This document shows positions 31,699-40,322 of a stretch of 64,000 nt of DNA, piece by piece. Numbering within the stretch: the stretch's first letter is position 1; each line of letters opens with the position of its first letter. This DNA comes from Bacillus cereus (GTDB lineage: Bacteria; Bacillota; Bacilli; Bacillales; Bacillaceae_G). The stretch is from assembly GCF_025917685.1 (NCBI RefSeq), contig NZ_CP089518.1:807001-871000 (forward strand), written 5' to 3'. The translations under genes were made by a program, and so were the position numbers. The notes below the pieces were generated by a model, which did no database searches, was not told the DNA's origin, and was given only the letters and a program-made list of their open reading frames with translations.

Positions 31699-31834
31699 TT
31701 TCTATGTGAAAGGGTGTAGATAAGCAACTTTTATATGCAGTTAGCTTAATAACGGAACAAATATAAGGATAAATGAGGATGATATTGGTTTTTTAAATAG
31801 TAGTTAGCGTGAGATTATATTTTTTAACTAAAAA

Positions 31835-31851
31835 TGACTGACGGTCAGTCA
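31835..31851. promoter_or_regulatory. TetR-type operator B
   Basis: TGACTGACGGTCAGTCA, a perfect palindrome 24 bases before the first SMR gene. Confidence 0.65.
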
Positions 31852-31874
31852 GTAGATAATAGAAGGTGAGAGAT

Positions 31875-32231
31875 ATGAAAAATAAAGCTTGGTTATATGT
31901 CATATTAACATGTATCTTTGAAATATTTTGGGTGTTCGGTTTTAATACAGCTCATACTTGGTGGCATTGGGTCATTATTGTAGGAGTTATCGCTGTTGAT
32001 TTTCACTTCCTTTCTAAAGCGTGTGAACATCTTGCGACAGGGACAGTATATGCGGTGTTTGCTGGGGCTGGTACTGTAGGTACTTTCCTAATGGATGTAT
32101 TCCTTTTCGGCGGCAGTTTCAGTGTAGGAAAACTATTCTTTATCGTGATGGTCGTAGCGGGCGTGATCGGTTTAAAACTGGCTGATAATAAAGAGGAAAC
32201 TGTGGAAGAAACTATGGAAGGAGCTGCTTAA
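31875..32231 (+). CDS. SMR efflux protein, subunit 1
   Basis: A 118-residue four-helix small multidrug resistance protein. The essential membrane Glu lies in helix 1 (CIFEIFWVFGF). It ends in an acidic tail of about 14 residues. It starts at ATG 31875 behind GAAGGTGAG. The next gene follows after two bases and also encodes an SMR protein; such pairs form heterodimers (YkkCD, EbrAB, YvdRS types). No guanidine riboswitch precedes it, which speaks against a simple YkkCD assignment. Confidence 0.82.
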   Translation: MKNKAWLYVILTCIFEIFWVFGFNTAHTWWHWVIIVGVIAVDFHFLSKACEHLATGTVYAVFAGAGTVGTFLMDVFLFGGSFSVGKLFFIVMVVAGVIGLKLADNKEETVEETMEGAA

Positions 32232-32233
32232 AA

Positions 32234-32548
32234 ATGGGTTGGTTTTTCGTGTTTTGTGCTGCAATTAGTGAAATAGTCGGTGTGATAGGCCTTAAAATGT
32301 ATAGTAAAGATAAGACGTTGACAAATGGAGCGATTTATATAGGTGGATTTGCAACTTCCTTCGCATTCTTATATACGTCTTTCTTGTTCTTACAAGTAAG
32401 TGTGGCTTATGCGGTTTGGATTGGTATTGGAACAGCAGGCGCAGTTTTATTAAATATGTTTCTGTTTGGTGAATCGAAAAGTAAGGCACGTTTGATTAGT
32501 GTAGCTCTTATCGTATGTGGAGTTACGGGATTAAAGGCTCTTTCATAA
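32234..32548 (+). CDS. SMR efflux protein, subunit 2
   Basis: A 104-residue four-helix SMR protein with the helix-1 Glu in AAISEIVGVIGLKM, and helix 3 VSVAYAVWIGIGTAGAVLL, which contains the conserved Trp. It lacks the tail of its partner. Directly cotranscribed with it. The substrate could be a quaternary ammonium compound or guanidinium-like cation. TetR-type sites upstream and the regulator gene downstream suggest induction by the substrate. Confidence 0.83.
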   Translation: MGWFFVFCAAISEIVGVIGLKMYSKDKTLTNGAIYIGGFATSFAFLYTSFLFLQVSVAYAVWIGIGTAGAVLLNMFLFGESKSKARLISVALIVCGVTGLKALS

Positions 32549-32618
32549 GAAATTGATATTAAAGTTGAATCTCCTAACGATTTGTTGGGAGATTTTTATT
32601 ATGAAAAGTGCACTATGA

Positions 32619-32648
32619 TTGACAGTACAGCTAGTTATTTTATAAAAT
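32619..32648 (+). promoter_or_regulatory. Sigma-A promoter of the tetR-like gene
   Basis: TTGACA, an 18-base spacer and TAAAAT, overlapping operator C. Confidence 0.65.
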
Positions 32649-32664
32649 GAGTGACAGTCATTCA
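32648..32664. promoter_or_regulatory. TetR-type operator C
   Basis: TGAGTGACAGTCATTCA, near-palindromic; it starts at the last base of the -10 box of the regulator gene, implying autoregulation. Confidence 0.65.
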
Positions 32665-32686
32665 ATACGCGTGTGAAAGGGTTTAG

Positions 32687-33265
32687 ATGATGAATAAAAA
32701 AGAAAAAATTGTCTATGCAGCTATTGAAGTGTTTCAGGAAAAGGGCGTTGAAAAAACGAAGATTTCTGATATCGTGAAATTGGCTGGCATTGCACAAGGA
32801 ACTTTCTATTTATATTTTCCTTCTAAGTTATCTGTTATGCCTGCAATAGCAGAAGTGATGGTTGAGAAGATGATACTTGCAGTGAAAGAAAAAGTACAGA
32901 ACGATGCACCTTTTTCAAGTAAAGTTGAGCAAGTGATAGATGCGGTATTTAACTTTATAGCTGAATATCGTGAAATACAAGCATTAATGTATGCGGGTCT
33001 TGCATCTACTGAACATATAAAAGAATGGGAAGCTGTATATGAGCCTCTTTATATATGGCTAAGCGAATTTTTAAGCGAGGCAAAAGAAGCTGGTGAAATT
33101 CGTGATTCGGTTCACGCAGAGCGAACAGCGAAGTTATTTATCGCTCTTGTTGAATCAGCAGCGGAACAAGTTTATTTATATGATCATAAAGATGATGAGC
33201 AAGTCGAGCTACAAAAGGCAGAAGTACTAGATTTTTTAACACATGCACTACATATAAAGAAATAG
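32687..33265 (+). CDS. TetR/AcrR family regulator
   Basis: A 192-residue regulator. The N-terminal helix-turn-helix is IVYAAIEVFQEKGVEKTKISDIVKLAGIAQGTFYLYFPSK; the rest is the all-helical ligand domain. Four related 17-base sites lie before the SMR pair, before this gene and before the MFS gene, defining a local drug-efflux regulon (inference). ATG 32687 or 32690 follows AAAGGG. Confidence 0.85.
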   Translation: MMNKKEKIVYAAIEVFQEKGVEKTKISDIVKLAGIAQGTFYLYFPSKLSVMPAIAEVMVEKMILAVKEKVQNDAPFSSKVEQVIDAVFNFIAEYREIQALMYAGLASTEHIKEWEAVYEPLYIWLSEFLSEAKEAGEIRDSVHAERTAKLFIALVESAAEQVYLYDHKDDEQVELQKAEVLDFLTHALHIKK

Positions 33266-33270
33266 TGAGA

Positions 33271-33302
33271 TGAACCTGTCTGAAAAGGTAGGTTCATTTT
33301 TG
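33271..33302 (+). terminator. Terminator after the tetR-like gene
   Basis: TGAACCT and AGGTTCA arms followed by TTTTTG. Confidence 0.7.
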
Positions 33303-33310
33303 AGGAAAAC

Positions 33311-33327
33311 TGAATGATAGTCATTCA
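33311..33327. promoter_or_regulatory. TetR-type operator D
   Basis: TGAATGATAGTCATTCA, upstream of the MFS gene, one position short of a perfect palindrome. Confidence 0.6.
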
Positions 33328-33478
33328 CCTAATGCGTATGTGTGTGTGGAAGGATACAGTGAAATTCTAACGAGTAGGGGGCATCTCTACTCATGATTAG
33401 CCCACAAATAGAAGGATAAAGAAAAAGCTTTTTGGGTATTATTTTTTGATAGGAATTTACGGGAAGAGGTGTTAAAAA

Positions 33479-34681
33479 GTGAAGAAACCGATAAAAGAAC
33501 AAAAGATGGTATTGGTCATTCTTTTGAGTAATATATTTATCGCTTTTTTAGGGATTGGATTAATCATTCCGGTTATGCCATCCTTTATGAATGATATGGG
33601 TTTAACAGGGAAGACGATGGGTTATCTCGTTGCAGTTTTTGCAATGGCTCAGCTTATTACTTCACCTATTACGGGGCGCTGGGTCGACCTTTACGGTAGG
33701 AAGAAAATGATAATCATTGGATTATTTATTTTTGGTGTTTCAGAGCTTCTTTTCGGATTAGGAACAGATGTATGGATGCTCTATGCAGCGAGGGTGTTAG
33801 GCGGAATTAGTGCTGCGTTTATTATGCCTGGTGTTACGGCATATGTTGCGGATATTACATCTATTCAGGAACGTCCAAAGGCGATGGGGTACTTATCTGC
33901 GGCAATCAGCACTGGATTTATTATAGGGCCTGGAATCGGCGGGTTTATTGCAGAATACGGTATACGTGTACCTTTCTTTGTGGCGGCAGTGATTGCTTTT
34001 GTCGCATGCGTGATTTCTATATTTATTTTGAAAGAGCCGTTAACGAAAGAAGAACTTGCAGAGATTTCTGCTAATACGAAAGAATCCAGTTTTATTGGAG
34101 ATTTAAAGAAATCATTAAATCCAATGTATGCAATCGCATTTATTATCGTATTTGTACTCGCATTTGGATTATCGGCATATGAAACGGTATTTAGTCTGTT
34201 TTCTGATCATAAGTTTGGTTTCGCGCCGAAAGATATTGCTGCAATTATTACAATTAGCTCAATTTTTGGGGTAGTTGTGCAAGTATTTATGTTTGGCAAA
34301 TTGGTTGACATGTTCGGTGAGAAAGTATTAATTCAAATATGTTTAATTGTAGGTGCAGTTTTAGCGTTCGTTTCAACTGTAGTCTTTAATTATTGGATTG
34401 TACTTCTCGTTACTTGCTTTATTTTCTTAGCATTTGATTTACTTCGTCCAGCTTTAACGACGTTTTTATCAAAAGCAGCTGGAAAAGAGCAAGGATTCGT
34501 TGCTGGTATGAACTCAACGTATACGAGTTTAGGAAATATCGCAGGACCAGCGATGGGTGGAATATTATTTGATATAAATATTCATTATCCATATGCTTTC
34601 TCAGGAGTTGTTTTAATAGTTGGTCTCGGCATTACATTTATGTGGAGAGAGAAACAGCTAGCTGAAAGTTTTGCGAAGTAA
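33479..34681 (+). CDS. MFS multidrug efflux transporter
   Basis: A 400-residue twelve-helix major facilitator. Motif A is GRWVDLYGRKKMIIIGL; motif C of drug/H+ antiporters is visible as GFIIGPGIGGFIAEYG. It resembles the NorA/YfmO/YitG type of Bacilli. GTG start behind AAGAGGTG. Operator D in its 5' region links it to the preceding TetR regulator and SMR pair. Confidence 0.84.
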   Translation: MKKPIKEQKMVLVILLSNIFIAFLGIGLIIPVMPSFMNDMGLTGKTMGYLVAVFAMAQLITSPITGRWVDLYGRKKMIIIGLFIFGVSELLFGLGTDVWMLYAARVLGGISAAFIMPGVTAYVADITSIQERPKAMGYLSAAISTGFIIGPGIGGFIAEYGIRVPFFVAAVIAFVACVISIFILKEPLTKEELAEISANTKESSFIGDLKKSLNPMYAIAFIIVFVLAFGLSAYETVFSLFSDHKFGFAPKDIAAIITISSIFGVVVQVFMFGKLVDMFGEKVLIQICLIVGAVLAFVSTVVFNYWIVLLVTCFIFLAFDLLRPALTTFLSKAAGKEQGFVAGMNSTYTSLGNIAGPAMGGILFDINIHYPYAFSGVVLIVGLGITFMWREKQLAESFAK

Positions 34682-34682
34682 T

Positions 34683-34712
34683 AAAACCCCTTACGACGGT
34701 AAGGGGTTTTTG
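34683..34712. terminator. Bidirectional terminator
   Basis: AAAACCCCTTAC and GTAAGGGGTTTT-type arms with a short loop between convergent genes. Confidence 0.85.
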
Positions 34713-34714
34713 TT

Positions 34715-35053
34715 TTATAAACTTAATCCAAACCGCTTTAATTCAATAAAAATTCCCTCTAATTGCTTTCCTTTATCCGTTAAAGTGTACTCTACACGAG
34801 GCGGAACTTCTGGATATACTTTTCTCGTTATAATCCCTTGTGCCTCCAATTCTTTTAGTCGAAGTGATAATGTTTTCGGACTAATACCGTCCATTGATTT
34901 TTGTAAATCGCTAAAGCGTAATGTTCCTTCGATAAGAAGGTCGCGAATAATTAAAAACGTCCATTTTGTACTAATTACGTCAAGCGTTTTAGCGATAGGA
35001 CAAGGTATGCCTGGTAAACCTTTCGTTAATACAACTGGATCTATATTGGTCAT
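34715..35053 (-). CDS. HxlR family regulator
   Basis: A 112-residue winged-helix regulator of the HxlR/DUF24 family (CPIAKTLDVISTKWTFLIIRDLL, FSDLQKSMDGISPKTLSLRLKELEAQGII, EVPPRVEYTLTDKGK). It has the conserved N-terminal Cys (GIPCPIAK) used for redox or electrophile sensing in YodB, CatR and HypR. ATG 35053 follows GGAGG. It is divergent from a lipoprotein/oxidoreductase unit, its likely target. Confidence 0.85.
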   Translation of the reverse strand: MTNIDPVVLTKGLPGIPCPIAKTLDVISTKWTFLIIRDLLIEGTLRFSDLQKSMDGISPKTLSLRLKELEAQGIITRKVYPEVPPRVEYTLTDKGKQLEGIFIELKRFGLSL

Positions 35054-35092
35054 GAAAATAGCCTCCATAAAAAAATCGAATGAATTTGCTTT

Positions 35093-35159
35093 ATAGTATC
35101 ACAAAACTATACTTTTGGTAACTATATGAAAAAAATATCACTACTTCCATAAAGGAAGT
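35093..35159. promoter_or_regulatory. Repeat-rich divergent control region of the HxlR gene
   Basis: ATAGT-N8-ACTAT (35093-35110), a second ACTATA at 35121 and the inverted repeat ACTTCC-ATAAA-GGAAGT (35143-35159) lie between the divergent genes. One or more is probably the HxlR site. Confidence 0.45.
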
Positions 35160-35220
35160 TAATGCATATACAATAGCAATACGAAATACAAAGGGTTTGT
35201 ATGAGGAGGTGGTGATTTCC

Positions 35221-35760
35221 ATGAGTATAAAAAAGTTGTTTGGGTTCTTTAGTTTTTTTGTCATTTGTATTGTGCTTGTAGCATGTAGCGTGGAACAAAA
35301 AACTGAAATCCAGTTATTAAAAGAAATGCCGAAGCCAAAAGCAATGACAATTGATCCTTCACTAAATAAAAAGGAAGCGACAGAAATTGTGCATGCAGCG
35401 CAGCGTTTTTATGCATTTTGGGATACAGGTAAAGAGGAACTTATTCCGCAGACTGTTACTGAAAATTTTTTCGATAACACACTGCCGAAAGGGCGACCAC
35501 AAGGCACTGAAGGATTAAAATTTGCGGCGCAAAATTTTCGTAAAGTCGTTCCCGATATACATTGTGAGATTGAAGATTTATTAGTTGCTGGTGATAAAGT
35601 CACAGCTCGTCTTTCTTTTACAGGAACTCATAATGATAAGAAAATCAATTTTTTTGCAATTGATATTTTACATGTGAAAGACGGCAAGATAACGGAAGAT
35701 TGGCATTTAGAAGATAATCTTACGCTGAAACAACAACTTGGGTTAATAGCTGAAGAGTAA
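35221..35760 (+). CDS. Lipoprotein with SnoaL-like ester-cyclase domain
   Basis: A 179-residue protein with a lipoprotein signal (FFVICIVLVACS, lipobox Cys near residue 22) and an extracytoplasmic SnoaL-like domain (FYAFWDTGKEELIPQTVTENFFDNTLP, GRPQGTEGLKFAAQNFRKVVPDIHCEIEDLLVAGDKVTARLSFTGTH). ATG 35221 follows GGAGGTGG. It forms an operon with the flavodoxin-like oxidoreductase. Ligand unknown; a role in quinone or electrophile defence is suggested by the neighbours. Confidence 0.8.
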   Translation: MSIKKLFGFFSFFVICIVLVACSVEQKTEIQLLKEMPKPKAMTIDPSLNKKEATEIVHAAQRFYAFWDTGKEELIPQTVTENFFDNTLPKGRPQGTEGLKFAAQNFRKVVPDIHCEIEDLLVAGDKVTARLSFTGTHNDKKINFFAIDILHVKDGKITEDWHLEDNLTLKQQLGLIAEE

Positions 35761-35783
35761 ATTATATAGGGGAGAGAAAAGTG

Positions 35784-36332
35784 ATGAAAAATATATTTAT
35801 TATAAATGGACATGAAAAATACGGTACGAAAGAAGGACGATTAAATAGAACGTTAGTTGATTATATGGTAACGGTATTAAGTGAGAATCATCATGTGAAA
35901 ACAACAACGATTCAAGATGGCTACAATATTAAAGAAGAACAAGATAAGTTTTTATGGGCCGATGTTGTGATTTATCAAACACCGATTTATTGGTTTAGTG
36001 TACCGGGCTTATTTAAAACGTATATGGATGAAGTATATGAATACGGTTTGTTCTTTAAAGGTGCAGATGAATACGGAACAGGTGGTTTACTAAAAGAGAA
36101 GCAGTATATGTTTTCTACAACTTGGAACGCACCTGAAAAAGCATTCGGAGATAAGACGAAGTTCTTTGAAGGAGAAAGTTTAGAATCAGCACTTAGTCAT
36201 TTACATCGCGTGCAGAAGTTTCTTGGTATGAGTCCGTTAAAGAGTTTTGCTTGTTATGATGTGGTGAAGAATCCGGATATTGAGCAATATTTATTGAACT
36301 TGAAAGATCACTTAGATGGAGTAATTAAATAA
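35784..36332 (+). CDS. NAD(P)H-dependent oxidoreductase, flavodoxin-like (MdaB type)
   Basis: A 182-residue flavodoxin-like quinone reductase family protein. FMN-site features are FIINGHEKYGTKEGRLNRTLVDYM near the N-terminus, then DVVIYQTPIYWFSVPGLFKTYMDEVYEYG, characteristic of MdaB. It probably reduces quinones by two electrons. It follows the lipoprotein gene by 23 bases with GGGGAGAG. HxlR regulators commonly control such enzymes. Confidence 0.83.
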   Translation: MKNIFIINGHEKYGTKEGRLNRTLVDYMVTVLSENHHVKTTTIQDGYNIKEEQDKFLWADVVIYQTPIYWFSVPGLFKTYMDEVYEYGLFFKGADEYGTGGLLKEKQYMFSTTWNAPEKAFGDKTKFFEGESLESALSHLHRVQKFLGMSPLKSFACYDVVKNPDIEQYLLNLKDHLDGVIK

Positions 36333-36351
36333 TAGTTTGTATCTGTATGTG

Positions 36352-36386
36352 GAGAAGGTACTACTAAGGATGTAGTACCTTCTCTT
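36352..36386. terminator. Bidirectional terminator
   Basis: GAGAAGGTACTAC and GTAGTACCTTCTC arms with a TAAGGAT loop between convergent genes. Confidence 0.85.
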
Positions 36387-36905
36387 TCATGAAATACGTT
36401 GAAAATCTTTACTTATACAGGACTGTTTTAGTTTTTTTGATTTTATCAAATATTTAATATCAGAGATGTTATCATATGAAAGCTGAATATGATAATAGTT
36501 AATATACTCAAATAATGCAAAAACATAAACAAATAGTGCGAATGATAGCCCAGCTAAAGGTAATTGCGGAGACCAAATTGCAAAATCAATAGTAAACATA
36601 ATAAGTCCTGCGATAATCAATCCGATATTTATTCTTTTTAGTACTTTTAAATATTGAATCATCCTAATAGGCGTAACAGATGTTTTCTCTTTTTTTAGTC
36701 GTTTCCACTTTACGTACCAGTACATTGTTCCTTGTAATAAGATAAATTCTAAAAGAAGAAGTGAGACCCAAAAAGAATATAGGGAATATAAATGTAACGT
36801 AGGATAAGCATAATTAAGTAAGTAACTTGTGAAAATAAAAGTAATGACTGAAAATAACTCACCTGTGTATAGATAGGAAAGTCTTTTTTCTAGGGTGCGT
36901 TTCAT
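36387..36905 (-). CDS. Four-helix membrane protein of unknown function
   Basis: A 172-residue protein with four membrane helices in two pairs (FSVITFIFTSYLLNYA, FWVSLLLLEFILLQ, INIGLIIAGLIMFTI, LAGLSFALFVYVFALFEYINYY) and a Lys-rich cytoplasmic tail. No family was recognised. ATG 36905 follows AAAGGAGA. It lies 30 bases downstream of the SgrR-like gene and is probably cotranscribed with it. Confidence 0.6.
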   Translation of the reverse strand: MKRTLEKRLSYLYTGELFSVITFIFTSYLLNYAYPTLHLYSLYSFWVSLLLLEFILLQGTMYWYVKWKRLKKEKTSVTPIRMIQYLKVLKRINIGLIIAGLIMFTIDFAIWSPQLPLAGLSFALFVYVFALFEYINYYHIQLSYDNISDIKYLIKSKKLKQSCISKDFQRIS

Positions 36906-36935
36906 TGTTCGTCTCCTTTTATAAAAACTCAAACT

Positions 36936-38675
36936 TTAATACGTGGACGGCTGTATCCATAACTTCGCAAAATTTGCCCAACCGAATGAATCAATTGTTA
37001 CATTTTTTAAAGAAGAAGGGTATGTTTTTCTTTTTAAAACGTGATAGTTAAATAAAATGATGTGTTCTGCTTGTAAAAATTCTTCGATCTCATACACCAG
37101 CTTATAGCGCTTCTCTTTATTTTCTTCTAATAAAAAAGTATCTAGCAAACAATTAATTTGTTTTTCATAGTGAGGGTCCATGAACCGATTTATGAAGCAA
37201 CTTTTATTTTTAAATACATTTAAGAATGCAATTTCATGATCGGCAGCAAATACTTCTCCCATTAAAATAATATCGGCATATTTATTAATAGAACGATCCA
37301 TATAATCTGAAACGAGAAATGGGTGAAGTTCTACTTGTATACCTAAACTTTTGCAACGTTCTTTTAGGAAGTTTGCATCATTTGCACTATCTTTAAATGC
37401 GAAGAAATAAATATGAACGGTTTCTCCATTATATGTACTCTGTTTTAAATACTCTTTCGCTTTTTCTAAGGAATAGGATCTTTTAGGAACTTGTCGGCTT
37501 CTCTCAGGGAAGAAGCTTGATGCAGCAATTGTTCGTCTGCCTTCTATGTTACGAAGTATCGTTTCAACGTCATATATTTCTCGCCAAGCTTTACGAAAGT
37601 AAATGTCGTGATGAGGACCAGGTTTTGTAAAGTTGAAGCTAGCATAAATACAACCTATTTCTTCTATTTGTATATCATGCCTTTCATCTTCTTCTTCATT
37701 TGGTAGTTCATAATCAGCATCTATTTGCACATGATCAGGAATACCCCAAAATTCAATACGGTCTAATAACGCGCGCTCTTTAAAATAATGGGTGAACGCT
37801 TCGAGTACGATATTGTCTTCAGAGTAATGAGCAAGTTTGAAAGGTCCAGTACCTATATAATGATGATTTTGAATACTCGCATCACGCGGCAAAATTGCTA
37901 GTTGCATGGAACTTACATAATGTAAGAAAAATAAATTTGGTTTTGCTAAATGGAATCGAATTTGCAGTGGTGATGGTGTTTCAATTTGAACAATTTCTTC
38001 TGTTAACCATTCGAAAGGGGATTGAACTTGCTTTAGTCTTTCAAATGAAAATTGTACATCTTTAGAAGTTAAAATAGTTTCGTTATGAAAATGTATATCT
38101 TTTCGTAAATAGAACGTCCACGTAAGCCCGTCTTCACTTAATTCCCACGTATGCGCAATATGTGGTTCCATTTTTCCCTTAACATTGTTATAAACGACTA
38201 ATGTATCAAAAATTTGACTCGTAAGATGGCTCTCTGTAGTTACAGCTACAAAAGCGGGATCTAATGGGAATATCTTTCTTGATATAGGAATCTTTAATAT
38301 GTCATACATATCATTTGAAGGCTCATAACCAAAATGCTGATGAAGTTTACCTTCAATGTTCTTGTGAAGTGCAGGAGGCAGGGGTTCTTTTAAAAGAAGA
38401 AAAACATCCTTTAATTTTTCTTGCGCTAACAGTTCATCTGTATAGGATTCAAGCGCTTCTACGAAACTATGTACAAATATAATTTCCGTTTTATTTCCGC
38501 GACCTCGCCCTGGTGTCCACTTAATTAATTGCTCCTCATTCATTTTCTTTAATAAAATCTTCACGTTTTTCGTACTGCAATATAAAACATCTGCTAATTC
38601 TTGTAAGCTATTTTGGATATGTTGTTGATCTTGTGCGTGTAGTCTTAGTCTAATGTAATAGTCCATAATTTTCAT
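36936..38675 (-). CDS. SgrR-like regulator with solute-binding domain
   Basis: A 579-residue protein. An N-terminal winged-helix domain (about 1-110; LADVLYCSTKNVKILLKKMNEEQLIKWTPGRGRGNKTEIIF) is fused to an SBP_bac_5-type oligopeptide-binding domain (about 160-560; HIAHTWELSEDGLTWTFYLRKDIHFHNE). This is the SgrR architecture. No signal peptide is present, so the binding domain is a cytoplasmic sensor. It is divergent from an MFS exporter, and the palindrome TTAGAATATTCTAA lies between them. Confidence 0.83.
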   Translation of the reverse strand: MKIMDYYIRLRLHAQDQQHIQNSLQELADVLYCSTKNVKILLKKMNEEQLIKWTPGRGRGNKTEIIFVHSFVEALESYTDELLAQEKLKDVFLLLKEPLPPALHKNIEGKLHQHFGYEPSNDMYDILKIPISRKIFPLDPAFVAVTTESHLTSQIFDTLVVYNNVKGKMEPHIAHTWELSEDGLTWTFYLRKDIHFHNETILTSKDVQFSFERLKQVQSPFEWLTEEIVQIETPSPLQIRFHLAKPNLFFLHYVSSMQLAILPRDASIQNHHYIGTGPFKLAHYSEDNIVLEAFTHYFKERALLDRIEFWGIPDHVQIDADYELPNEEEDERHDIQIEEIGCIYASFNFTKPGPHHDIYFRKAWREIYDVETILRNIEGRRTIAASSFFPERSRQVPKRSYSLEKAKEYLKQSTYNGETVHIYFFAFKDSANDANFLKERCKSLGIQVELHPFLVSDYMDRSINKYADIILMGEVFAADHEIAFLNVFKNKSCFINRFMDPHYEKQINCLLDTFLLEENKEKRYKLVYEIEEFLQAEHIILFNYHVLKRKTYPSSLKNVTIDSFGWANFAKLWIQPSTY

Positions 38676-38713
38676 ATGTATACACTTCCTTCTATGATAA
38701 AAGGGGAAACTCT

Positions 38714-38727
38714 TTAGAATATTCTAA
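38714..38727. promoter_or_regulatory. Palindrome between the sgrR-like and MFS genes
   Basis: TTAGAATATTCTAA, a perfect 14-base palindrome in the 107-base divergent region, a candidate operator. Confidence 0.5.
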
Positions 38728-38782
38728 CCTTTTTCTTCCTCTTTTTCAAAGTAAAATGAATAAGCATAAGGGGGGGGAAACA

Positions 38783-40045
38783 ATGGGATTTTGGAGTATG
38801 CATCGAAATATAAAAATTAGAATTATAACTTCGTTTTTAACACGTACTGTGTCCACGATGATTTTTCCATTTATGGCGATTTATTTTTCAATAAAGTTAG
38901 GTAGTGCAATTGCTGGTGCGTTACTACTTATTAATGTCATAGCTTCATTAGTAATTGGTTTATACGGTGGATATGTTGGGGACCGACTTGGACGTAAAAA
39001 GGTAATGATTATCGGTCAAAGTATACAAGTCATTTCCATTGCTTGTATGGGAGTTGCGAATTCAGATTATGTAGATTCACCGTGGTTAACATTTATCTTT
39101 ATGTTAGTGAATAGTTTAGGGTCTGGACTTATGAATCCTGCGACAGAGGCGATGTTAATTGATGTGAGTACACCTGAAAATCGAAAAGTGATGTACAGCA
39201 TAAACTACTGGGCGATTAACTTATCCATTGCAATTGGAGCGATATTTGGTGGATTACTATTTGAAAACTATAGATTACAACTGTTTATCGTATTAACAGT
39301 GGTTGCGGTTATTACTTTATATGTGATGGCTGTATATATAGAAGAAGTGTATGTAGCACGAAAAACAGCAGAAAAGAAAAATATATTAAAAGATATGGCA
39401 GAAAGTTATAAAGTTGTGATGAAAGATAGAGCGTTTTTAATTTTTTGTGCAGCAAGTATATGTACATTATCTTTAGAGTTTCAAATTAATAATTATTTAG
39501 GAGTACGTTTGCAGAAGGAATTTGAAACGGTACACTTTTTCTTCGGTAATGGTGTTACGTTTGATTTAACAGGTATTCGCATGCTGAGCTGGATTTCAGC
39601 AGAGAATACAATTTTAGTTGTGTTATGTTCAGCTCTTCTTATTAAAATGCTGAAACGCTTCAACGATTTGAAAATTTTATATGTAGGTTTATTCATTTAT
39701 ACAATTGGATTTACAATACTCGGAACGAGCAATAGCTTATGGATTTTATTAATTGCAGGGCTTTTCCAAACGGTAGGCGAGATGATGTATGTGCCGGTTC
39801 GTCAATCTATAATGGCGGACATGGTACCAAATGAGGCAAGAGGTTCATATATGGCAATCAATGGAATGGTCTTTCAATTGGCGAAAATGAACGGTGCATT
39901 AGGAGTTATGTTAGGTTCGTTTATTGCATCTTGGGGCATGAGTGCTCTGTACTTTATCGTTGGTATGAGCAGTATTTTATTATTTATGAAGGCGATAGGG
40001 AAAGAAAAGTATGAGGATGAAAGGGAGGTTTCTCAGATTGGATGA
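38783..40045 (+). CDS. MFS transporter
   Basis: A 420-residue twelve-helix major facilitator with motif A GGYVGDRLGRKKVMIIG and a repeat-half VGEMMYVPVRQSIMADMVPNEARGSYM typical of the YttB/MdtH-like exporter group. It carries an unusual central insertion (about residues 245-275, ending HFFFGNGVTFDLTGIRML). ATG 38783 follows a run of eight Gs. It is divergent from the SgrR-like gene, its probable regulator. A diverged copy of its last 20-30 codons occurs at 43485-43588. Confidence 0.82.
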   Translation: MGFWSMHRNIKIRIITSFLTRTVSTMIFPFMAIYFSIKLGSAIAGALLLINVIASLVIGLYGGYVGDRLGRKKVMIIGQSIQVISIACMGVANSDYVDSPWLTFIFMLVNSLGSGLMNPATEAMLIDVSTPENRKVMYSINYWAINLSIAIGAIFGGLLFENYRLQLFIVLTVVAVITLYVMAVYIEEVYVARKTAEKKNILKDMAESYKVVMKDRAFLIFCAASICTLSLEFQINNYLGVRLQKEFETVHFFFGNGVTFDLTGIRMLSWISAENTILVVLCSALLIKMLKRFNDLKILYVGLFIYTIGFTILGTSNSLWILLIAGLFQTVGEMMYVPVRQSIMADMVPNEARGSYMAINGMVFQLAKMNGALGVMLGSFIASWGMSALYFIVGMSSILLFMKAIGKEKYEDEREVSQIG

Positions 40046-40049
40046 AACT

Positions 40050-40094
40050 ATATAAAAAGCGAGCCAGTTATACTGGGACTCGCTTTTTATATAA
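40050..40094. terminator. Terminator after the MFS gene (junction copy 1)
   Basis: ATATAAAAAGCGAG and CTCGCTTTTTATAT arms around a loop with CCAGTTATACTGGG. A diverged copy of the same hairpin lies at about 43592-43636. Confidence 0.8.
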
Positions 40095-40195
40095 TTTTAA
40101 AAATCGATCAACTTCAGCTAAATCTAGGTCGGCATTAGGGTTTGTTAATAAATTGTTCAGTTCACCTACTTCTGAGAAAGCGATACAGAGTAAAA
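40095..40195 (-). pseudogene. C-terminal remnant of the small membrane-protein gene
   Basis: On the minus strand this reads LSEVGELNNLLTNPNADLDLAEVDRF, matching the C-terminus LSEVGELKNLLTSPNANPDLAEVDPF of the intact gene at 43642-43845. The rest of the gene is missing; AT-rich sequence follows. It marks the left junction of the inserted cassette. Confidence 0.75.
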
Positions 40196-40322
40196 ACATC
40201 TTACTCAAAAAATATTTTGAATAAGATGTTTTTAACTATTTAAGCAGATATTTTACTAAAAGGGATTAATATACTACCTACAAACATTTCATATGTAATT
40301 TTCGTTCATGTGTTTTTGCTAT

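Noticed and set aside
31866..31874. A GTG start three codons earlier for the first SMR gene
   Set aside because: That GTG is part of the GAAGGTGAG ribosome binding site that serves ATG 31875.
40042..40224. A 60-residue frame after the MFS gene
   Set aside because: It crosses the terminator and the small-gene remnant on the opposite strand; no independent support.
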